64,000 bases of DNA from Dryococelus australis (lineage: Eukaryota > Arthropoda > Insecta > Phasmatodea > Phasmatidae), in assembly GCA_029891345.1 (NCBI GenBank), contig CM057009.1, positions 289,674,966 through 289,738,965 of the forward strand, written 5' to 3'. The translations under genes were made by a program, and so were the position numbers. Below are positions 34,561-45,249 of this stretch, piece by piece. Below the pieces are notes generated by a model. It was given only the letters and a program-made list of their open reading frames with translations. It had not been told where the DNA came from and ran no database searches. Numbering within the stretch: the first letter of the stretch is position 1; each line of letters begins with the position of its first letter.

Positions 34561-34714
34561 ACCTAAAAAGATGATACACTTTCACGTCTGTCAGTGCTAG
34601 AACGAAAGAGTAACTGCGAACGAGCAAGAGAGCACGTGTGACTTCATATATATCCCCGTTTTATGCACACGCGAAATCCTTATCTAACATCGGAAATACA
34701 CCAGTAAAGGAACT

Positions 34715-35260
34715 CCCCACAACTTCCAGACAGACAGTTAATACCACCCATCCTTGGTAGGAGGAGAACCGAACTTACTCTTGCATGTGTCGTGTACCGA
34801 GACTTCGATGTATGTAATGTGATGTCACTCATAATTAATACACAGTCATCGCTAGAGAGCCAAGTCTCTGCATATACAACAACACATGCTAGAAAGATTT
34901 TTACGAAATGTATTATCCCCTACATTACCTGGTGTAGTAGTGAATACCCGTAGGCCGTGAGTACATCTCATCGTCGACGTGACCTCGCTGGAAGCGGAGA
35001 CCGCAATGACAGGTCCCGCCTTACCGTGCACGATAGATACCGACAAGGTACTGCATCTCCTCCACCACATCCCCTTGTCAACAGACTTACCGGTCTACTA
35101 TTGGAAGGAAACAATTCACGTGCCCTGAACAAACCTCGAGGTATTGCAGGTTCGATTCTGGTAAAGAGTGGTAATACAAGTCGACATAAAGAGCCATCCT
35201 GATGTCTGCAATGGTGGCGCGCGCGTGTATATTGCACAAGAGATGGCTAGGCAAGACCAT
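34715..35260 (+). repeat. Left-arm direct sub-repeat, copy 2
   Basis: This is the second copy of the unit at 29480-30240 (shared cagacagacagttaat, catcgtcgacgtgacctcgctggaag, ggcaagaccatac). It ends at the 5' LTR of the gypsy element. Confidence 0.7.
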
Positions 35261-35268
35261 ACATTGAG

Positions 35269-36538
35269 TGACGGGCAGCATCACGTCATCGCACGTCTTG
35301 GAATAAGTATAAACTTGCAACTAATTAAAACACTCATAAAATGAATGGGGTGGACTATTTCGCACACAACCTCGAATAATTAAAATAAATATGTACTAGC
35401 AGGTGGACCTTATCGACATTCATACATTCGAAAAAAAATACTCACTGTGTTTGGTTGCGGTTTTTGCGGCGTACTGTCCGATATGCATGAACACTTTCAC
35501 ACATTGATTTTAAGATTTATAAACCTCCGTTGCGACTTGAAACTCTACTATAACTCACCTGTAATATTCTCGCCGGCTTCACGTCACTTTAAGAAGACTT
35601 TAAAAAACCTGGGTGCCAAGAAAATAACTGTTCATATGCATGCATAATTTTACGTTCGGCAGCAACCAGACCAGGCAGAGAAGTGTGTAGCGGAATGGTG
35701 TTTCAGCGATTCCTCACCGGAGTGCAGCGCCATCGACGGCAAGCATTGAGAACTGCCTACCAAGGTGTGTGTGCCGCCCAAAACAGTGATGTCTGGTTTC
35801 GCCGTTTCTGGCAACTTGGTCAAGAGGCCGGAAGTTTGATGACATACTGTAATATTATTGGTGATTGAAATTTCAATTTGTTAGGCCCCCTAAGGGAAAT
35901 AGGTGTCCACTGTGTCGGTTCACCATATTTAGTAACATAAAACGCCATTGGTTGTGATTAACATGATCCCTCCTAGGAGAAATTGAAAGCCGAACCATTT
36001 CTTGGAAATTCGGGGTTTATGACGGGAAATTAATTTGAATGGTAGCGCAGGAGGTCGGACCTGTGTATTTAATGCCGGTGCACGCTGCCATTGAGGTCAG
36101 TTCAACGGCTTCGAGGGAACAAGCTTCTACCAGAGATAAGTAGCATTCTTATTTGATACACACATGTAGGCTCCTCAAGGAAACAGGTCCCTTACGTCAC
36201 TTGGACATCATTCGATGTCCATGCTGGTGGAATTTTTGAAGTTTTGCAAAATGTTGGCCTTTTAGCCAAAAATTCGATAATGTTTCGTTCTGTAACCAGG
36301 TGTTTTGTAAACTTATAAGGAGAATGGTGACCATGTCGTAACCAAGAAGTTGGGTGGTTGAAACCACTCGTAACCAATTTTAACCACTTGTAACCGATAC
36401 CAACTGTAATCATTTGTAACCAAGGCAATAATTATGATCTTAGTCTTTTGTAACCCAGTAGGCGATATGTGAGACTCTGTGTATTTATGACTGTTGAATG
36501 TTTTAAGAGAAACCTTTACTAAGTTTAGGGCTTTTGCA
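35269..36538 (+). repeat. 5' LTR of gypsy element
   Basis: Begins tgacgggcagca and ends cttttgca. It aligns along its length with the 3' LTR, including shared blocks ttgcaactaat, agcaggtggacctt, gcggcagcaac-like, and taaccacttgtaacc repeats near 36340-36420. A primer-binding site was not recognised directly after it. Confidence 0.9.
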
Positions 36539-37266
36539 AAAATCACATTTACTCGGGAGAGTTAAGGCTGGCATTGATTAGTAGTTGCTCCCATCCACTT
36601 GGGATCGCGAGTAGATATGCAGTAAACAGTGAGGTTACCAAACTCATCTAGAAATGACCAGGAATGTGTTACCAAAATGGTTAGTTCCTGGTGTAGGAAC
36701 AAAATGATTTAGTAATATCAAGAGTAAATGTAGGCACGACAGAAAAAAAGCCGCCATTTTGTAATGATGGTATTTTGTGGAGACTTGCCTAATATATTTT
36801 GTGAAGGCCTTTGGTTTTATCATGTATTAAAATTGCCAATAAAGGGCATAATTATAACCTTTATGAAAAATTTACTGAATAACAGCGAATGTATTTGGTA
36901 CCTGAAGTATCTGGTTTCATTTTATTCTATATTTTGGCAACCTGTCATTTTATGTAAATGTTTTATTAAATTATATATGTGAGAGAAAAATAACAATAAA
37001 TGGAAGGTTTTTAACCTTTAAGAAATATGAAAGAATTAAACAAAAAACTATATTCAAAATAAAGTGTATTACCACACCTCTTTGTTTCTGTTACAAATCA
37101 TTATAAGTATCATGTACCCTTACACTGTACAGAAAAAAAATACTTTTGCATGACTTTTGCCATTTGTTGTGTTGTGATGGCTTTGCTAGGTCTTATGTAT
37201 ATCCTGCCTTGCCACGCCCTTGGTTTAGGATGCAGCAAGGTCAGAAAGTGTATCGGGTTGTGAATT
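36539..37266. other. Gypsy 5' internal leader
   Basis: The stretch between the 5' LTR and the first gag-like frame. A gccgccattttg motif lies at 36752. No primer-binding-site match to a tRNA 3' end was recognised. Confidence 0.5.
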
Positions 37267-37371
37267 TTGAGCCAAAGAAATATTGAAGTATGGTATATTA
37301 TATATTGCATGATCACAGTAGTGATAGGTTATGGTAAAAGGGGTAGGACTTTTATAGGACTTATTTTAATT

Positions 37372-38410
37372 TCAATCATGGCTACTGCGTGGATGCAAAA
37401 ACTCTCAAAAATGGTCCTCGTGCAAATGGTAGGAGAGTCAGGGGTTACGGTAGAGTATAGTGATGGGATAAAGGAACTGCAGGTAAAAGCTCGGGCCCTG
37501 GTGAGGAAGGAGGCGACTCAGGTCGGTGCGGGAAATTTGGCAGTTTCTAGTGAGGCAACTCCAATCTTAAATTATTAAACATGTGCCTACCGAGTTGGTA
37601 GCTAAAATCTCCAAATTAGGTAAATTGAGTATTGCAGCAGTAGTAGGTTATTTTTTTTTTTACAAATTCAATTCAGTGATTAATCTTCAATTGTGCGAGC
37701 GACAGATGTTGTATGCAGTTGCACTCTTTAGAGTTCCCAATAATTTATAACCAGTCTTTGGACAAGCCAGAGAGGAAAACTGGGAGGTGACCCAGTTGAT
37801 TAAGGAATGTTTCAAGGAGTGTTCGAGTGAATTGTATAATGCCAAATTTCGTTTGAAATTGTTGGAATACAGACAGGCACACAATCAGACCATGCAAGAG
37901 TCTGTTAAGTATATATTGGGAGAGTATCCCTGTGAAGAAGGGCATTTCATGCAAATCATTTTTCATAACCACCACCTGCGGTATTGTCGGTTCTTTTGTT
38001 TTGCCAGCAAACCGGTAACTTTGAATAAATTGCTGAAGTTGCTGACTGAAGTTGAGAGGACCCTTAAAGATGCGGTACCCGAGGTTAAGTCTCTGAATAA
38101 GAAAAAGTGGATGAGTAAGGTAACTAGATATTTTATTATTTGTTGATTGAACAACCATCTTGCTAAGGATTGCTGTCGTAAACAAATAGTGTTAGCTGTG
38201 ATACCTTAAGGTGAGGCACATAGAAGTCAGAAAGTACAAAAAAGATCTTGGTATTCGCAGACCCAACCTGTGCAGGGTTAACAAAGGCAATTTAAGGCAG
38301 GGAAGCAAAATCCCAGGATAGATGATCGATTTAAGGAGTACACCTCTTTCAGTTGCCATTAGAAGGGGCACATTAAAATCAATTGTCCAGGAGGTGAAAG
38401 TAAGGTTATG
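37372..38410 (+). pseudogene. gag: Gypsy gag relic
   Basis: The first frame (about 37378-37578) reads from Met-Ala-Thr-Ala-Trp-Met. Frames to 38146 carry a capsid-like segment (Val-Thr-Gln-Leu-Ile-Lys-Glu, His-Asn-Gln-Thr-Met-Gln-Glu-Ser-Val, then Leu-Thr-Glu-Val-Glu-Arg-Thr-Leu). Near 38350 a decayed zinc knuckle keeps Cys-His, Gly-His and a final Cys, with a stop inside. Stops and frame changes make it inactive. The assignment rests on position before the protease and RT and on the knuckle remnant. Confidence 0.6.
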
Positions 38411-38479
38411 GGGAAGTCGGCAGGGCAGGTCATGTCTTTTGCGCGCCAGCATGGTTTATTGTACATAACTGTAGCAATA

Positions 38480-39060
38480 GCATGGCAGGTTGTGGTTGCT
38501 GCACTATTGGATTCAAGAGCATCTTGTTCCTTGATGGATCAAGAGTTTTGTTATTTTTTGCTCAGGTCACTGCCCAAAGGATTCATTAGGGTATATATAG
38601 GGGAAGAAATTTGATTTTCCATGGCCATTGGTGGTATGATTTCCTCAAATGGTGTCGCAATTGTTAATATTAAAATTGCACAATTTTCTTAGAAATTTAC
38701 TTTTAGGATTTTGCCCGGTCTTTCGCATTACCTTATTCATGGAATTGATTACTTTGGTAAAATTCAAGCTATTTTAGTTTTTGCCAATAAAGATTTAAAG
38801 TTTTCCTTTTGGAGTTCTCAAGCAATACAAGTAATAACAAAGCCATTTTATAATGTTGATCTGTCGCTAAAGACAGGTCATTCAGAGGAGAGAAACCATG
38901 AAGAAAGCTTGAGATTATTGCGCCAGGAATTTAGGGATGTCATTACCTGCAAATTGGGGCACTATAGTAAACAACACATAGAGTTGAGATTGAAGAACAA
39001 GGAGCCTGTGTCATCAGCACATTATCGAGTAGCGCCCCCTAAATAATTTATTTTTAGGAA
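38480..39060 (+). pseudogene. pol: Gypsy aspartic protease and RT N-terminal relic
   Basis: The frame 38408-38614 contains Ala-Leu-Leu-Asp-Ser-Arg-Ala-Ser-Cys, which matches the aspartic protease active-site motif except that the usual Gly is Arg. The frame 38711-39046 includes His-Ile-Glu-Leu and a Tyr-Arg-Val-Ala-Pro-Pro end, as seen just before the RT palm in gypsy elements. Confidence 0.65.
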
Positions 39061-39066
39061 AATCAA

Positions 39067-40372
39067 CTACAAATTACAGCAGGTTGATGTGGTTGAACCC
39101 TCGGACAGTAATTTCTCTAGTCCAGAATTTTTGATTCTTAAGAAAACACCTGGGATTATCGTGTTATATGCGACTATAGGAAGGTAAATAAACAGATATT
39201 TGTGGATCCTTATCCATTGCCCACAATAGAGAGGGTTTTTTAGCATGTGGGACAGGCCCACGAATTTTCTATTTTTGATCTTAATTCGGCCTTTTTGCAG
39301 GTAGATCTGCATCCAGACTCTAAAAGAGTTTTGGCTTTTGTCACCCCATGGGGTCAGTTTCAATGGAACAAAATTCCAAAGGGTGTGAACTGTGGCCCCC
39401 AGGCGATGTCTAGAGTACTCTCTCAGCTTTTGGGTAAATATAAGTACAATTTTCTGTTCACTTTAATCAACGATGTTTGTGTGTACAGCAATAACTTTGA
39501 GGAACCTTTAGAACATCTGAGGTTGTTTTTAACAGTGTTAAGAGAGGCTGCACTGACTGTAAATCCCAACAAGGTTACATGGGCGAAGACCTATGTGAGA
39601 TATCTGGGGTTTGTATTTTCTGAAGGTACTTTATTAATGGACCCTGAAACGATTGGTCCTGTTGTTAATTTTCCTGCCCCTAAGAACTTGCATGGCATTC
39701 GCAGATTTCTTGTTATGACTGGATTTAATTCAAAATTCATTCCATATTTTGCCGAAATAGCTGAGCCTCTTAATGCCTTAAAGAGGAAAGGGGTAGAGTT
39801 TGTTTGGGGAGATTCTCTGAAGCATGCCTTTTGCTAGATGGAAAAAAAATTGATACTCCTCCTATTCTCCAATTGCCACATTTCGATCAACGGTTCATTT
39901 TGCAAGTTGACGCTAGCTCAAAAGCTTTGGGGGCTGTTTTGTGTCAAGAGGTAGAAGGGCACCTAGCGCCCATTTATTATGATAGTCGACTCCTGATCCA
40001 GCCAAGCAGAGATACTCGGCTTACGAGAAGGAAGCGTTGGCTGCCATACATGACATGGAGAAGTACAAAGATTATCTGGAAGGTGCGGAGTTCACCTTGC
40101 ACACAGATAATCAGGCTCTCAGCTGGTTTTTGTCAAAAAATAAACCAGTTCGACAGTTGGCTCGTTGGCTAGTGCGACTCACATGTTTCAAGTTTGCTGT
40201 ACAGCACATTAAGGGAGTGGACAACAGGGTGGCCAATGCACTATCCTGGATGTTTGACTCGAATGAATTCTGTGTGGAACCCCCAGATTATGTTAATATT
40301 GTTCTTCCTGTGATGCCTTTTGCTAACAGGTCTAGTGATTTTTGCCAAACAGATAGTGTTTTTGATGTTTAG
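39067..40372 (+). pseudogene. pol: Gypsy reverse transcriptase and RNase H
   Basis: The frame 39247-39837 is the most readable part: Phe-Asp-Leu-Asn-Ser-Ala-Phe, then Trp-Gly-Gln-Phe-Gln-Trp-Asn, then a palm motif that reads Leu-Ile-Asn-Asp-Val where the family has two Asp. The first catalytic Asp is therefore replaced by Asn. After Tyr-Leu-Gly-Phe-Val-Phe comes the connection domain, then RNase H in two frames (Gln-Val-Asp-Ala-Ser-Ser-Lys-Ala-Leu-Gly-Ala-Val-Leu at about 39900, and Leu-His-Thr-Asp-Asn-Gln-Ala-Leu-Ser-Trp at about 40100). Frameshifts at about 39840 and 40020 separate them. Confidence 0.9.
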
Positions 40373-40619
40373 AATATTTCTAGAGTTTTTCTTGTATTGC
40401 CTTTTGCAAACAGGTCTAGTGTTTTTTTTTGCCAAACCGATCATGTGTGTAATAGTTTTTCTAATGTTGGTGATAATGTTTATCCTAGTGATCCTGGAGA
40501 CATTTAACAGGTACCTTGTGTATATATGCATGGGGATACCAGTGCGGAAATTAAATCATGACTTTTGGTGTCCACCAACAATGGGAATAGGAATGTGGAT
40601 GTTACTGAGGGAGAACAAG

Positions 40620-41860
40620 TTGTGATTCTGCAAGATTTCCATCAGGCGTACCTTAGTTTGCAACACCATTAGGCAATTGATCCTGAATGTAATGAGATCA
40701 AGGGGGATATCAATGCTGGCAAAGTGGTCCGTTTGAAGTTCGGAAAGGACTGATAGGGTGCGTGGATTCCAAAACAGGGAAATTTAGCATATTTGTTGCT
40801 TCAGTTTTGCAGGGGGCAAATATTTTAATATTACAATAATTCCATTTTGGAGCACATTTGGGACGAGATAAAACAGTGTCCAGGGTAAGGGAAAAGTTCT
40901 ACTGGCCTAGGATGACCAGTGAATTTGGATACCTTGTAAAGGCATGTATTGATTGTCAAAGGGCGAAGTCCCGTAATGCCAAGAATATCAGCCCATATAG
41001 TTCAAAGGTTGCTATGTTCCAGTGGGAGTGAAAATACCTGGATGTGTTTGGTATTTTGCCCCACACTACTTCTGGGTTTACTTCCATACTTGTTGCCGTG
41101 GACAGTTTCAGTAAATATGTATTTTTCTTTCCTTTGCACACCATGAACTCAGTAGAAATTTGTAGGATATTGAGTCAGTGCCTTTATTCCAGTATTTGGA
41201 TATCCTATTAATATCCCGACAATGCTACCTACTTTGTGTCAGTGGAGGTGAAGAATTTAGCCTTTGCTTGGTACATTACGATGGTACAGACCACCCCTTG
41301 TTATCCACAAGCCAGCCTGGTGGAAATATATAACCGGAATTTGAAGGTAGCTCTGAGAGCTTTTCAAACCGGAGCACATAAGGAATGGCCTTTGGTTTTG
41401 TACCAACTCTCACTTGCTTTCAACAATGTCGTAAGTGATGCTACACAGAACGTCCCTTTAGATGTGTTTTTTTGTACGAAGGCTATTACATCCTCTGATT
41501 CATGCATGGGCTTACACATCTTTGGCTGGGATGTCGGAAGTAAGAAGTCCTTAGAGGAGGTATGGTGGAGGCTACTCAAAGTATTCAGAAGTATCATAGG
41601 AATCTGGAAGCAAGGAAGGTGTTTTATAGTGAAACCATGACCTTTTAAAATAGGAGACAAAAGGAATGGTTGAAAAACATTTTCTTAGCAATAAGGCCGC
41701 ACAGTTTAGCACTAAGCTCGCTCCTCTGTTCCAGGGACCCTTCAGAATACATAGGTTCTTGACCCCTGTCACTGTCCAGTTGAAATATGTAGTGCTGAAT
41801 AAAGTTGTAATGAAGTGTCATGTGACAGTTGAAAATGTGCACCACTCAATGAAGTGATGT
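40620..41860 (+). pseudogene. pol: Gypsy integrase relic
   Basis: Short frames in series show integrase-like parts: an Ile-Asp-Cys-Gln zinc-binding remnant near 40950, Pro-Cys-Tyr-Pro-Gln-Ala-Ser near 41300 followed by Glu-Ile-Tyr-Asn-Arg-Asn-Leu-Lys (the catalytic Glu region), and a C-terminal piece near 41670-41857 with Phe-Gln-Gly-Pro-Phe-Arg-Ile. The first two catalytic acids are lost in frame breaks. Order after RNase H identifies it. Confidence 0.65.
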
Positions 41861-42319
41861 GAATGAGTTATCACTAACTGTGGCCATGTTGTATGTGGGG
41901 TTAGTTTCTGTCATTTAATGTGTAGTTGATCAACTTGTTTGCAAGGTTGTGTGGAGTAGAAGTGGCCTCCCTCGGGGGCTTTGCTGAGCACAATTCATGC
42001 TCATTTAATTTTTATCCACGCTCATGTAGTTCCTGAGAGGGCAAATAGTTGTATGTTGTTTATATTGTGTCTTATTGGTCAGGTAACAATATTATTATAG
42101 TCTATATGCCCTATGGTTTGGAGAGATAGTTTAAAAAAAAGAGAGAGATTTTGCTAAAAGCCCAACATGGTAATCTTAAAGAGAAAATAAATAGGGATCC
42201 CCTTGTCCCCTTCATGTCAGCAGGACTGATTTGGGATACTCCCAATGGGAACCCCATTCTTCGATAGAGCAGAAATGGTCCTCTTTTCTCCTGATGATGA
42301 CAATACTTGTGCAATCTGT

Positions 42320-42412
42320 TTCTTTTTCGGTGGCGTTCCACTGGATGTTCCTGGCGAAGGTATTCAACTGGATGTTCCTGGCGATGGTGTTCCACTGTAT
42401 GTTTCTGGAGCC
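42320..42412. repeat. 27- to 30-bp tandem repeat in gypsy 3' region
   Basis: About three units built on ccactggatgttcctggcga, with the variants caactggatgttcctggcga and ccactgtatgtttctgga. The frames read through it on both strands lack family features. It sits between integrase and the 3' LTR. Confidence 0.7.
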
Positions 42413-42614
42413 ATCCTGATGGTGATACTGTAGACTTTCTTCCCTGGTAAGATGTGGTAGAAGAGTAGCAGGTTCTACTTTGAAGTTTGCCACTTCGTCT
42501 TGGTTCCTGACACCTTCTTCTCAACTTGGATGGTCATCTCAAACTGGCATGGACTTCTCAACCTGGGTGGAATACTACTTCTTGGGGATTCCTCCCCGTT
42601 AAGGAGGGGGGATG

Positions 42615-43878
42615 TGATGGGCAGCTACGACAATGCACGTCTTGAAATAATGATCAACTTGCAACTAATAAAAACACTCTTAAAATTAATGGGGTGGATC
42701 ATGTCGCAAACAACCTCGAAAATTAAAATAATTATTTACTAGCAGGTGGACCTTGTCCACATTCACCCAATCGAAAAGAGAAAATTTACTTTGTTTGGTT
42801 GCGGTTTGTGTGGCGTACTGTCCGATACGCATGAACACTTTCACATGTTGATTTTGAGGTTTAGAAATCTCGGATGCGACTTGAAACTCTAGTATAACTC
42901 ACCTGCAATGTTTTCGCCAGCTTCACGTCATTTTAAAATGACTTTGAAATACCTGTGGTGCCGAGAAAATAACTGTTAATGGTCATACATATTTTTACGT
43001 GCGGCAGCAACTAGACCAAGCACAGAAGTTTGTAGTGGACTAGTGTTTCAGCGAATGCCCACCAGAGTGCAGCACCATCGATGCAAGTGCTGAGAACTGC
43101 CTGTCATGGTGCGTACGCCGCCCAAAACAGTAACGTCTTGTTATGCCGTTTCCAGCAACTTGGACAAGAGGCCGGAAGTTTGATGACATATTGTAATATT
43201 ATTGGTGTTAGATATTTCAATTAGTTAGGCCTCCTAAGGGAAATAGGTGTCCGCTGTGTCGGTTCACCATATTTGGTAACATAAAACGCCATTGGTTGTG
43301 ATTAGCTTGTTCCTCCTAGAAGAAAATGATAGCCCAACGATTTCTTGGAAATTCGGGGTTTATGATGGGAAATTAATTTGATTGGTAGCACAGGAGGTCG
43401 TACCTGTGTATTTAATGCCGGTGCACGCCATTGAGGTCAGTTCAGCGACTTCGAGGGGACAAGCTTCTACCAGAGATAAGTAGCATTCTTATTTGATACA
43501 CACATGTAAGCTCCTCAAGGAAACAGGTCCCTTACATCACTTAGACATCACTCAAGGGCCATGCTGGTGGAATTTTTAAAGTATTTTTAAGTTTTGCAAA
43601 CTGTTGGCCTTTTAGCCAAAAATTCGATAATGCTTCGTTCTGTAACCAGGGGTTTTGTAAACTTATAAGGAAAATGGTGACCATGTCGTAACCAAGAAGT
43701 TGGGTGGTTGTAACCACTTGAAACCACTTGTAACCATTTGTAACAGAGACTGTTTGTAACCAAAGGCAATAATTATGGTCTTAGGCATTGTAACCCAGTA
43801 GGCGATATACGAGACACAGTGTATTTATGACTGGTGAATATTTTAAGAGAGAACTTTACGAAGTTTAGGTCTTTTACA
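42615..43878 (+). repeat. 3' LTR of gypsy element
   Basis: Begins tgatgggcagct and ends cttttaca. It is the partner of 35269-36538. A purine-rich ggaggggggga run immediately upstream (about 42603-42612) is suitable as the polypurine tract. Confidence 0.9.
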
Positions 43879-44169
43879 AGGCCAATGGTCAAGGTCAAGG
43901 GTGGCATTCAGACTGCTGGCCACTGCCACCAGTGCCAGCCATTGTGCAAATGGCCGTCTTCGTTGTACTAACCGCCAACATGACCACCGGCCTTTCTGAC
44001 TGCCTGCCACAGACTGCTACCCTCCAACATGGTCATCCGCATTCAGTCTTTTTGCCGCCCGCCACTGGCAATTGCCACCGCCCATGCACGCCATTATGCG
44101 ATTGTCTGCAGGTGTGTCAGTATGCACACTCAATGGGAATCGAACCTGTGGTAATTTATTTATTCAAGT

Positions 44170-44258
44170 AGGTTACAGGAGCGGGTATTCGACCCCACAC
44201 TCCCTTTTACTGGAGACAGAGCTTAATATCAAACGTCTTAGGCACACTCGGCTAACCT
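44170..44258 (-). mobile_element. tRNA-like unit (Leu/Ser-type), right arm
   Basis: Reverse-complemented it opens aggttagccgagtgtgccta, has a long variable arm, and contains the B box gtggggtcgaatacccgctc. It is the inverted counterpart of 30276-30365. Both copies keep recognisable pol III boxes, which argues for a tRNA-derived repeat unit inside the arm. Confidence 0.45.
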
Positions 44259-44511
44259 GTCTATTTGTATTAGCGATGCAATCACATGGCTTTTTTTGAC
44301 GAATGACATACGTTGTATGGTCTTGTCTAGTCATCGTTAGTCAAATACCCACATGTGCGTCACCATTGTAGACATCATGATGGGTTTTTATGTCGACTTG
44401 TATTGCAACTCTTACCAGAATGTAACCTGAGGTCCTCTAGGTTGGTTCAGGGCACATGCATGTTTTCCTTTCAATGGTATACCAGTAAGTTCGTTGACAA
44501 GGGGAGCAAAT

Positions 44512-45198
44512 TTTGTCATGCTCGTCGCTATGAGAAAAGCAAGTGTTGAAAAGGACCGATCTCCAGAATACTAACATGTGATATGTGTGGTGCCGCATGT
44601 GGTAGAGGCGATAACCTCAAGAGACACACTGGTACATGAAAAGGTATCACGTCTTTGCCTGCCATGCGACGGCATATATTGCCACACAACAAGGCTAGTC
44701 TTCCTGCTGATTCGTCATGTAAACTAAGGTTTGTTTGTGCGCCCATAACATTACGCAGGACTGTGTAGATCCAAACTGGTATGCGAATGCGGAACTACAG
44801 TTACTGCAGGGTATGGTGTGCGCGAAGAAAGAATTATGAATGCTGCAGAATATGATGTGTGTGAAGATGGAACTACAGGTGCTACAGAGCATGATGTTTG
44901 CGAAAAAGTAGGGCCTATAAGTGCTGCAGAGCATGAACCAGACAGATCGTCGGAAGTTGTAAATATTAGCCCTGCACTGCTAACATGTGAAGTGAAAACC
45001 ACAGATGCTATCCAGGACACCGACAACGAATCTGTGGAATCCAAGTCTGCTGATGATGTAGATGTGTCTTCTATTGATGCCGGAGAAGCGTCGACAACTG
45101 CCAAGCAAAACTGGAGTAAAGTTGCTGGTGATGTATATTCTACTGATGACGATGAAGTGCTGACATTTTCCAAGCGAAGGCATACACATGGTTCTTAA
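44512..45198 (+). pseudogene. Zinc-finger remnant and acidic ORF, right-arm copy
   Basis: From 44512 the strand repeats the left-arm finger block (Phe-Cys-His-Ala-Arg-Arg, a stop, then Cys-Asp-Met-Cys-Gly with His) at about 98% identity. It then repeats the acidic ORF (44818-45198, 126 codons, ending Lys-Arg-Arg-His-Thr-His-Gly-Ser). Only a handful of residues differ from the left copy over about 110 positions. The left copy has no stop after Gly-Ser, whereas this one ends there. Function unknown. Confidence 0.5.
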
Positions 45199-45249
45199 TA
45201 CCCCAGTGACATTGTTGATAGACTTTGGTTGGTGGTGTCCTCGCACAGT

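Larger units (their letters stand above)
26672..35268 (+). repeat. Left arm of giant inverted repeat (fold-back)
   Basis: This arm matches 43879-51800 in inverted orientation. Checked correspondences are: 26780 with 51650 (gggaaattctac, ttatgctaattagg); 27170-27850 with 50520-51270 (117-bp satellite); 28790-29170 with 49270-49640; 29725-29880 with 48590-48720; 30276-30365 with 44170-44258; 30950-31090 with 47040-47460; and 31380-32140 with 44513-45235. Identity by eye runs from about 80-87% in satellites and spacers to about 96-98% in the last block. The arm contains a 117-bp satellite, motif-rich spacers, tRNA-like units, direct sub-repeats, and a zinc-finger gene present only here. Confidence 0.85.
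35269..43878 (+). mobile_element. Ty3/gypsy LTR retrotransposon, decayed
   Basis: Two LTRs of about 1.27 kb (35269-36538 and 42615-43878) enclose gag, protease, reverse transcriptase, RNase H and integrase relics in the Ty3/gypsy order. LTR ends fit TG...CA. The LTRs differ at roughly one base in eight to ten by eye, so insertion is not recent. Flanking pentamers (ttgag left, aggcc right) do not match, so no target duplication is visible. The element lies at the junction of the two inverted arms. Confidence 0.9.

Noticed and set aside
42111..42524. Envelope gene of the gypsy element
   Set aside because: The frame lacks a signal peptide, transmembrane segment or furin-like site and includes a 27-bp tandem repeat.
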